37,560 bases of DNA from Candidatus Azobacteroides pseudotrichonymphae genomovar. CFP2 (GTDB lineage: Bacteria > Bacteroidota > Bacteroidia > Bacteroidales > Azobacteroidaceae): contig NC_011564.1 in assembly GCF_000010645.1 (NCBI RefSeq), positions 1 to 37,560 of the forward strand, written 5' to 3'. Position 1 is the first letter of the stretch; each line of letters starts with the position of its first letter. Shown here piece after piece: positions 32,068-37,560 of the stretch. A program made the translations under genes and the position numbers. Under the pieces are notes generated by a model, which was not told the origin of the DNA, made no database searches, and saw only the letters and a list, made by a program, of their open reading frames with translations.

Positions 32068-32187
32068 GTGATAAACCGTATAAAAACACAAGAGCGACAA
32101 GGCAATTACGCCCTACCGCTCCCCATGTATAATAATCAACCGAAAATCTTTTCTTGTTAATTATATCTTGGATATGAACTCAATTGT

Positions 32188-32742
32188 TTATTCAAATTCA
32201 CGTATCGTTTTTTCATAATCTTTAGACCGGAGGCTATACCCTATTACATCTTTTAAACTGTGAGTACAAAGAGTGATGTAGTCATAATGGTGGTATTGCT
32301 TTACTTCCCCACCAATTACTTTAGCAATCCTTTCCATTTCTTTTAAGCATCCTTCTTGTGTTGGAGCATAATCACTCCATCCTATATGACAGCACCTATT
32401 TCCATGATGATAGTAGTCACCAGTATCCTCAAATCTATCAGGAAGACTTATACCATTATTTTTTCCGTAGACCTCATATAAATTAATATGAAAAGTTCCG
32501 AAATGGCAAGTGGTGTCTTCTAGCCACTGCCCATCAGGATATGGATAATCACCAAGCCAACCTTCCAATCCATAATTAAGCTGGTATTTGCAATCAATGT
32601 CAAATTCCTTCTTTGTTCCATCCTTAAAATACACTGTGCAATGTTCTTTAGAATCCGAAACCCATCTTTTTTTACATGAAGAGACAGACACTGTTACAAA
32701 CAACAGCACCAGACTATAGAAAAGAAATAATAGTTTTTTCAT
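32188..32742 (-). CDS. Lipoprotein, 'DGTK' group
   Basis: A 184-aa protein with a lipoprotein signal: LFVTVSVSSCKKR gives a V-S-S-C lipobox with the lipid Cys at about residue 23. The mature part begins CTVYFKDGTKKEFDID, followed by a long aromatic/Gly/His middle and then a helix (CLKEMERIAKVIGGE) and strands (YDYITLCTHSLKDVIG). It is the longest member of the group and the only lipidated one, so this family is presumably at the membrane surface. Confidence 0.7.
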   Translation of the reverse strand: MKKLLFLFYSLVLLFVTVSVSSCKKRWVSDSKEHCTVYFKDGTKKEFDIDCKYQLNYGLEGWLGDYPYPDGQWLEDTTCHFGTFHINLYEVYGKNNGISLPDRFEDTGDYYHHGNRCCHIGWSDYAPTQEGCLKEMERIAKVIGGEVKQYHHYDYITLCTHSLKDVIGYSLRSKDYEKTIREFE

Positions 32743-32766
32743 ACTGAGCAGTTGTTAATCGTCATT

Positions 32767-32808
32767 TTATTTATCGTCATAATGTCCAAATGAGGACTGC
32801 CAGCCTTA
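32767..32808 (-). pseudogene. C-terminal remnant of a RelE/YoeB-like toxin
   Basis: After an in-frame stop the minus strand reads GWQSSFGHYDDK-stop. The end (GHYDDK) is the usual end of RelE/YoeB-family toxins and matches LWGHYDDK at 35191-35217. It is 40 bases downstream of an antitoxin-like gene. Confidence 0.5.
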
Positions 32809-32848
32809 ATATACTCTCTGTGTTCTTTTTTCGCACTTCGAGATAACT

Positions 32849-33085
32849 CTACAACAAATGCCATCTATCTACATATTCCTTGTCCTTCCATTCCTCCTCT
32901 AGCTTCCTCATTTCTTCCTTGTAAGATTCGTCATAGGGTATGAGTTTGCCTTCTCGTTCGTCCTGATCAGCTTCTTCAATCATCCTATCAAGATCTTCCA
33001 TAGTGTACTCGAGTTTGATATCATCGTCTGAATCAACGTCCATACTTCCGTCAACCTTCTTTGTGTTTTCTTTTACTGTTTCCAT
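32849..33085 (-). CDS. Antitoxin-like acidic protein
   Basis: A 78-aa acidic protein: METVKENTKKV start, then YTMEDLDRMIEEADQDEREGKLIPYDESY. The S/T-M-E-x-L...I-E-E-A...E-G-K-x-I-x-Y-(D/E) pattern is shared with 33209 and 35417 and resembles the C-terminal neutralising part of small type II antitoxins, although no DNA-binding domain is evident. Only a remnant of the expected toxin is found downstream. Confidence 0.55.
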   Translation of the reverse strand: METVKENTKKVDGSMDVDSDDDIKLEYTMEDLDRMIEEADQDEREGKLIPYDESYKEEMRKLEEEWKDKEYVDRWHLL

Positions 33086-33134
33086 AACTTATAAGTATTA
33101 TTACGCTGATTATTACTACAATATACGCTATAAT

Positions 33135-33208
33135 TTTGTCCATTAATCTTTAGGAGCCAAATACTCACTTATTGTAAGAACGCTCCAGCTATCTTCGCAC
33201 ATTTCTTC
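33135..33208. repeat. Duplicated segment (copy of about 33465-33545)
   Basis: Both copies contain GTAAGAACGCTC and TTTGTCC(A/G)TTAATCTTT, with differences spread along the length. In one minus-strand frame they read CEDSWSVLTISEYLAPKD and CEESLSVLTIMEYLTPKD, ending in the same stop. Confidence 0.6.
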
Positions 33209-33418
33209 TCATTTCTTTTCTGCCTCTATCTCACGTCTTATTCTTTCTCTAAATTCTTCATTATAGATGACACATTTTCCTTCTTCATCATCAAGTCTAG
33301 CTTCTTCAATCCATCTCCCAAGCTCTTCCATTGAATATACAAGATTTGAATCATCGTTTGAATTGTTATCTAAATCAACGTGAGCTACCTTCTTTGTATC
33401 TTCTTTTATCGTTTCCAT
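33209..33418 (-). CDS. Antitoxin-like acidic protein
   Basis: A 69-aa paralogue of 32849-33085: METIKEDTKKV, then YSMEELGRWIEEARLDDEEGKCVIYNEEF. There is no toxin frame downstream; instead the ~85 bp behind it duplicate the region behind the HU-like gene at 33518. Orphan antitoxins of this sort may guard against, or be left by, lost toxin modules. Confidence 0.55.
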   Translation of the reverse strand: METIKEDTKKVAHVDLDNNSNDDSNLVYSMEELGRWIEEARLDDEEGKCVIYNEEFRERIRREIEAEKK

Positions 33419-33517
33419 AGCTTATTGAAGATTACAATCCAATTATCTATTTTTTTTACTTCCTACATTTTGTCCGTTAATCTTTGGGAGTCAAATATTC
33501 CATTATTGTAAGAACGC

Positions 33518-33940
33518 TCAAGCTCTCTTCGCACGCTTCTTCTTATTCTTCTTGATGGAAGGATTTACTTTACTCAACTGTTCAATTCTTCTCTTAGTAA
33601 GTGGATCATTTTGAATAGCTTCCTTACGTGCTAAAATAGCATCGTGTAGGGCCTGTCTATTCTCTCTGATCGTTCTCTTATACTGGCTATATAAATGTGC
33701 CGTTACACGTGGATGGGTACCAATCAGTGCAGGAGAAATCACCCCAGATGGTTTCACTGTATATTCATCGAGAGTAAGAGACAGGAAATCCTTAAGACTT
33801 ACCCTCTTCCCAGACAATAGTGTTTCTTTCATCTCTTCTATGCATTGCTGAAAGACATCTTTCACCACTCTTCGAGAGTAACCAGAAGCTCGTGATGCAC
33901 TCCTGATGATATCTCCAGCATTCATCTTGACTTTATCCAT
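33518..33940 (-). CDS. HU/IHF-like DNA-binding protein
   Basis: A 140-aa intact HU/IHF-family protein. The N-terminal helical part is GDIIRSASRASGYSRRVVKDV and QQCIEEMKETLLSGKRVSLKDFLSLTL, which follow the HU dimerisation core, and the C terminus is very basic (KKNKKKRAKRA). It should bend plasmid DNA, possibly helping Rep or the recombinase. The frameshifted paralogue is at 20589-21004. The basic tail overlaps the duplicated segment noted at 33135. Confidence 0.8.
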   Translation of the reverse strand: MDKVKMNAGDIIRSASRASGYSRRVVKDVFQQCIEEMKETLLSGKRVSLKDFLSLTLDEYTVKPSGVISPALIGTHPRVTAHLYSQYKRTIRENRQALHDAILARKEAIQNDPLTKRRIEQLSKVNPSIKKNKKKRAKRA

Positions 33941-33993
33941 CTTCTTTTTAGATTAAATTAATTAAGGTTAAAATTTTGAATATACAACTATAA

Positions 33994-34221
33994 CTAACTG
34001 CTGTCAGTTGATGCCTTGTTCCATTTTTGTACGATAATTCTTTTTGGTAGACGCTTAAACCATGTTCTCAGCATAGAGAAAGGATTCAAGAACTTTAGTA
34101 TTTTATCCCCTCTCGCCGTATAATTACGGCATTCATCTATACATGGACAATCGGAACGTTCTAAGTTGCACGATGGGTCCCAGTGTCCATAGCAGGCTTT
34201 CATTTCATTGTCTATATTCAT
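33994..34221 (-). CDS. 75-aa Cys-rich small protein
   Basis: Five Cys within ~22 residues near the N terminus (ACYGHWDPSC, RSDCPCIDECRNY), then a basic amphipathic part (MLRTWFKRLPKRIIVQKW). A metal-binding head with a basic, membrane- or DNA-contacting tail is plausible; no family recognised. Confidence 0.55.
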   Translation of the reverse strand: MNIDNEMKACYGHWDPSCNLERSDCPCIDECRNYTARGDKILKFLNPFSMLRTWFKRLPKRIIVQKWNKASTDSS

Positions 34222-34328
34222 CGATAGTATAAATTATATATTAGCCAATTCTTTTTCTGACTCTTTACGTTGTCCTTCCGTGTCTATGATGTTCATATTG
34301 GTTTAGGTCAAGTCCTTTAACTTGTTTT

Positions 34329-34397
34329 TTACCATTTAATGATTAACCAGATCACCAGAATAACGAATACAACAATAATAATCCATTCCAAAAGCAT
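34329..34397 (-). CDS. 22-aa hydrophobic peptide
   Basis: A 22-residue peptide opening with MLLEWIIIVV, a nearly continuous membrane span ending in KW. It resembles the small hydrophobic toxins or membrane peptides found on plasmids, but no antisense RNA or regulator is evident. It could be chance. Confidence 0.3.
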   Translation of the reverse strand: MLLEWIIIVVFVILVIWLIIKW

Positions 34398-34618
34398 AGC
34401 GATTGAGTAGTTAATTTAGGATACAAACAGCTTCTTCTCATATTTTCTTAGCATACGGTCAAACACATGACACTCTGAAGAACGAGAACAAAATGAACAA
34501 CAACGGCTATCAAAGGCTTCTAGCTTGCAATTCTTTTTCTCTTCCATCATACTCTATACCTTTTTATTTTTTTACAGTTATTTGTCGTTATGATGTACAC
34601 AGAGAGCTAAAATGGGAA

Positions 34619-34867
34619 CTATCTTTTCCCTTTCCTAAGTCTAATCGGATCAAAGGTGTCCTCTGCATAACTGTATTTATACCTGCATCCTTTTGAGTAG
34701 TCTTCATTAAGAAAGAGTTTAAGTTGCCAGGACTTAAAACGAACCTGTTGTTTCGTGTTAGGCGTGATGACTAAGGAATCCCTAAGCTTGTCAAAGTTAC
34801 ATTGACTGATCAACTCATCACGGGATAAGCCTCTATCTTCTTCTATTTCAATAAAATAATCGTTCAT
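34619..34867 (-). CDS. Hypothetical protein, 82 aa
   Basis: Starts at MNDYFIEIEEDRG (a TTG two codons upstream is also possible). Acidic N-terminal half, basic C-terminal half (SWQLKLFLNEDYSKGCRYKY ... RLRKGKR). Soluble. Not recognised; no near neighbour on the same strand. Confidence 0.5.
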   Translation of the reverse strand: MNDYFIEIEEDRGLSRDELISQCNFDKLRDSLVITPNTKQQVRFKSWQLKLFLNEDYSKGCRYKYSYAEDTFDPIRLRKGKR

Positions 34868-34873
34868 CAGCAA

Positions 34874-35190
34874 AAACGATATGGGGTGACATTCTATTCA
34901 TTAGGATTTGTCCAAAGATCTGAAATTATTTCGCTTTTTGAAATAGACTTTGATACTTGAGGAAGGGAATGGTTGGTTTAAAAGGATAGATCTAATAACA
35001 AAGAAGCGGAAAAGCTATCATAACTTCCCCGCCACCATTGTCTTCAATGAATAAACAAGGAACGAATATAGAAATCTTTAAAACAAAACAAGAAAAGCCA
35101 GCAAAACTATGCTGACTTCTCTTGACAATAGCTAAAAAAAATAAATTTGGAAATAATTGCTAGTCCGAAGGTAATAAAAATTATCGTACT
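34874..35190. other. Gene-free stretch
   Basis: No gene seen. It contains the minus-strand terminator at 35085-35118 and otherwise A+T-rich sequence. Confidence 0.6.
35085..35118 (-). terminator. Minus-strand terminator behind the toxin remnant
   Basis: On the minus strand AAGTCAGCA pairs with TGCTGGCTT (one mismatch) around a six-base loop, followed by T-rich TTCTTGTTTTG. It would end the antitoxin-toxin transcript. Confidence 0.5.
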
Positions 35191-35411
35191 TTATTTATCA
35201 TCATAATGTCCCCATAGATTAGTTACCCTTACTTTGCCTGGTTTTTCTATAAGGTTTAGGCTTTCCAATTCCATATCTTCGAGGGTTAATAGCTAAATCA
35301 TTTAGCATACGTTTGATTCTATCTAAACAAGATGGATTACTATCTTTTTCATGCCTTGCTAACTCCTCTATAGCATCTGAGGCAATCTCACAATATAAGC
35401 TTTCTTACCAT
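35191..35411 (-). pseudogene. RelE/YoeB-like toxin remnant
   Basis: Six bases after the antitoxin-like stop is an ATG (35411) reading MVRKLIL, then a shifted frame with EIASDAIEELARHEK and MLNDLAINPRRYGIGKPKPY, the usual N-terminal half of RelE/YoeB-type toxins. A second shift leads to KVRVTNLWGHYDDK and a stop at 35191. The central part that should carry the catalytic residues (the SRRI/HRxVY region) is missing. So this is a decayed toxin directly behind its antitoxin. Confidence 0.65.
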
Positions 35412-35416
35412 TCACA

Positions 35417-35695
35417 TTACTTTTCTCTTTCTCTTGCCTCCATCCTCTCTATCATCTGGTCTATCTCTTCCATCAAGGATTTGTCATCGTAGGGTATGCA
35501 TTTCCCTTCTCGAGATGCTTGACTGGCTTCTTCTATCGACTGATGAAGCTCTTCCATAGAATACAAGTACGGATCTTCTTTTTCTGTTTCAGTATTTCCT
35601 TTCATATCTAAATCAATCGGTAAAAGATTGGGGTCAATATTCAATTGATAATCCTTATCCGTTTTTTTTTCAGTTCTCTCTCTTACTATTTCCAT
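35417..35695 (-). CDS. Antitoxin-like acidic protein beside the toxin remnant
   Basis: Start set at MEIVRERTEKKTDKDY (92 aa; an in-frame alternative 20 codons earlier lacks similarity to the paralogues). It has YSMEELHQSIEEASQASREGKCIPYDDK, the pattern shared with 32849 and 33209. The adjacent toxin remnant supports an antitoxin role for the whole trio. The gene is intact although its toxin is broken. Confidence 0.6.
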   Translation of the reverse strand: MEIVRERTEKKTDKDYQLNIDPNLLPIDLDMKGNTETEKEDPYLYSMEELHQSIEEASQASREGKCIPYDDKSLMEEIDQMIERMEAREREK

Positions 35696-36003
35696 GATCT
35701 TGTTACTTCTTAAGTTTATATAGCATGCACTGTTAAAGATAGGTATAATATTCATTACTCTTTTTACAGAAGAAGTGGATTAAAGTAAAACTTTAAGTTA
35801 CACGGGTAACTTATAAGGTTTAGATACGAATGTTAACAATAGGTGTATTTACTTACAGCCTTTCTATCTATGTAATGATACGTTTTAGTCTGTTTTTATT
35901 ATCAATAGCTACATTTTGGAATTCTACCAATGAATACATTCTCTTGTATTTGTTATTTTTGATAGATATTTATATTAATCAGACCCATTTGATATTACAA
36001 ATT
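35696..36003. promoter_or_regulatory. Upstream region of rep3
   Basis: Contains no long direct repeats like the iterons of rep1 and rep2. From 35830 the rep3 frame is open, but it encodes a hydrophobic stretch that has no counterpart in Rep1 or Rep2, so I treat it as leader. Confidence 0.45.
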
Positions 36004-37053
36004 ATGAGTACATGGAGAGAATGGTTATTATCCTTCATTATGAGAAGAAAACCGATAGAAGCTAAGGTTGTGGAAAAGGTTGATACCAATACTATCGATG
36101 ACCTTTCTATGTCCCAAGAGAAGGTACATCTTCCTAGCAAATTTATTCAGTCCTATCTACTGTCAGTATCGAAGCACCCTTTCTCTGAAGATGAGAAACA
36201 TGTTCTATATAGATTGGTCGAATGCTTCCAACTGGATAAGGAAGAACAAAACAAGGATTTTATTCTTAGAAAGAACACTAATGGATACGTAGAGATTATC
36301 CTCTCTTTAAAAGAAGGAGAGAATTTTATACAGACAAAAAAGGCTATATATAACTTACAGAAGCGAATGATACAGCATGAAGACGGAGAGCGATTGATAC
36401 GTTTCCCATTTATTTATTACATGGGAATAGATAAGAATACGAACGATATACACCTTCTCTTACGTCGAGAGATATACGAAGTATTGTTACATCTTCCACA
36501 TGTGAATCAAAAGAAGGAACTAGAAGCGGTAATATCTTTCAGAAGCATCTATGCACGTCATTTTTATGAACTTATCAAAGGGAAGAATAAACCGATAACT
36601 TACAATATAGAGAAGATAAGAACTGTACTAGAACTTGGCAACAAATACATGAAAATGAATAATTTCCTTGCACGAGTTGTAGAGCAGGCAAAGAAAGAGT
36701 TGGATCAGAATGCTCCGTATAGTTTTGTCTATGAGTTGGATTATGAGAATAAACATAACCCCCAAGGAGGAAAGAAAAAGGTGATAGGAATCACTATTAC
36801 CCCAGTGTATCAACCGGAACAATTATCCAATATTCCTTCAGGACAAAAAATAAGCCAACAATACAGGGATGATGTGGAACGGGATAGTATTCGTATTGTT
36901 TTGGATAGCGTATATAAGTTTTCTGGAAAAGAATTAGAGAAACTAACAAATTCTGTATTGATGAACGGCGGGCATTCTTACCTGACCCAATTGCTTCAAT
37001 CATGCAAGGGAAATATAGAAAAGGCGATAGAGAAACTGAAACAGTTGTCATGA
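36004..37053 (+). CDS. Rep_3-family initiator, shorter and diverged, Rep3
   Basis: A 349-aa protein from MSTWREWLLSF; the open frame begins earlier at 35830. The winged-helix region has FIQSYLLSVSKHPFSEDEKHVLY, ARHFYELIKGKNKPITY and AKKELDQNAPYSFVYELDY, all matching Rep1/Rep2. The C-terminal extension is only ~80 aa and ends with KFSGKELEKLTNSV and HSYLTQLLQSCKG, the same tail motif as the GFSGEELDKV block. No iterons are seen upstream, so it may use another origin on the plasmid or be a relic with regulatory function. Confidence 0.8.
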   Translation: MSTWREWLLSFIMRRKPIEAKVVEKVDTNTIDDLSMSQEKVHLPSKFIQSYLLSVSKHPFSEDEKHVLYRLVECFQLDKEEQNKDFILRKNTNGYVEIILSLKEGENFIQTKKAIYNLQKRMIQHEDGERLIRFPFIYYMGIDKNTNDIHLLLRREIYEVLLHLPHVNQKKELEAVISFRSIYARHFYELIKGKNKPITYNIEKIRTVLELGNKYMKMNNFLARVVEQAKKELDQNAPYSFVYELDYENKHNPQGGKKKVIGITITPVYQPEQLSNIPSGQKISQQYRDDVERDSIRIVLDSVYKFSGKELEKLTNSVLMNGGHSYLTQLLQSCKGNIEKAIEKLKQLS

Positions 37054-37226
37054 GAAATAGAGTTCCTGTATTTCGCATTTTAAGGTATCCTCCTTGCATT
37101 TTCTCTGTTTGGTAGCATTTTTATATGTCTTCGCAATAATGCGTCGTCTATGGTGCCTTATTTTGCGTTAAATAAGATCTTGTTCTCGTATGGCATTCCT
37201 ACAACAGGAATAGGACATCTATCAAT

Positions 37227-37436
37227 CTTTTCTTTTTAGGGGAGTCGCCGAAAGTAGGGTAATTTTTCTTTTTAGTTGTTTAGGTTCTATGAGTTCTGAT
37301 TTTCGGTTTTTGATTATTTAAAAATTTGCTACAATTTACTTATGATTGTTTTAACTTATTATTGATATAACTTATCACTTGCAAAAAAAACAGATGTTAG
37401 CAACTGGTATTCAGTAGGTTATATCGTTAAAGTTGA
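37227..37436 (+). promoter_or_regulatory. Origin leader of replicon 1 (duplicate of 5360-5576)
   Basis: Closely matches the leader of rep2, with local changes, and ends against the iterons at 37441. Joined across the circle it directly precedes rep1. Confidence 0.75.
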
Positions 37437-37440
37437 ATAA

Positions 37441-37535
37441 AAAAATCACGGATCGGGTACATTTTTCGTATAAAAAATCACGGATCGGGTACATTTTTCG
37501 TATAAAAAATCACGGATCGGGTACATTTTTTTTAA
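37441..37535 (+). repeat. Iterons of replicon 1
   Basis: Three direct repeats of period 32 bp starting at 37441, 37473 and 37505 (the last lacks the final bases). The core AATCACGGATCGGGTACATT is invariant. They lie 25 bases before the window end, i.e. just before the rep1 ATG at base 1 if circular. The core differs from the rep2 iterons. Confidence 0.9.
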
Positions 37536-37560
37536 TATTTGTGCATTCAAATTTATTTAA

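Noticed and set aside
35830..36003. N-terminal hydrophobic extension of Rep3
   Set aside because: The other Reps have no such segment and similarity starts only after the ATG at 36004; treated as leader.

Overview
The window looks like one complete, circular, low-GC Bacteroidota (probably Bacteroidales) plasmid of about 37.6 kb, opened at the start codon of a replication gene. The first base begins an iteron-type Rep gene, while its iterons and leader lie at the far right end (37227-37535). Bacteroidota signs are TAnnTTTG-type promoters, few Shine-Dalgarno sites, short secreted proteins with Bacteroides-like signal peptides, and HU-like and DUF805 proteins. I see no relaxase, coupling protein, ParA/ParB, transposase, tRNA or rRNA.

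Layout. 1-7.4 kb holds two replicon modules: Rep1 with its cargo (two secreted proteins and a hypothetical), three small membrane or secreted genes, then a second leader, iterons and Rep2. The C-terminal halves of Rep1 and Rep2 are almost identical in DNA, while the N-terminal halves and the iterons differ. 7.4-9.7 kb has a type II restriction-modification pair (DNA methyltransferase; MvaI/BcnI-like endonuclease with a one-base frameshift) and a DUF805 membrane protein. 9.7-11.1 kb (minus) is a decayed PD-(D/E)XK nuclease locus. 11.3-12.9 kb has three unknown genes. 12.9-16.6 kb is a gene-poor block rich in hairpins, including at least four copies of an element whose stem covaries around fixed sequence blocks. 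16.6-19.7 kb carries two secreted coiled-coil paralogues, one with a single repeat unit and one with about five. 20-21.3 kb has small membrane, zinc-ribbon and HU-like genes; the HU gene is broken at an A9 run.

21.5-27.7 kb is a dense array of short secreted proteins, mostly on the minus strand, including a His-Xaa-Ser-repeat (HxsA-like) peptide. The proteins fall into a few mature-domain families that appear to have exchanged signal peptides; relatives lie at 1.7-3.1, 31.5 and 32.2 kb. 27.8-29.4 kb has an intact PD-(D/E)XK nuclease with a partner gene. 29.7-30.2 kb holds an inverted copy of an ~80-bp element from 14.66 kb. 30.8-31.5 kb is a serine recombinase. 31.5-35.7 kb has secreted proteins, a second intact HU-like gene and three antitoxin-like genes beside eroded RelE/YoeB-like toxin remnants. 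36-37 kb is a third Rep.

Together this is a multi-replicon plasmid with a defence module, a recombinase, one intact nuclease and a large, repeatedly duplicated set of small exported proteins of unknown role. Functions are read from motifs; no database search was run.
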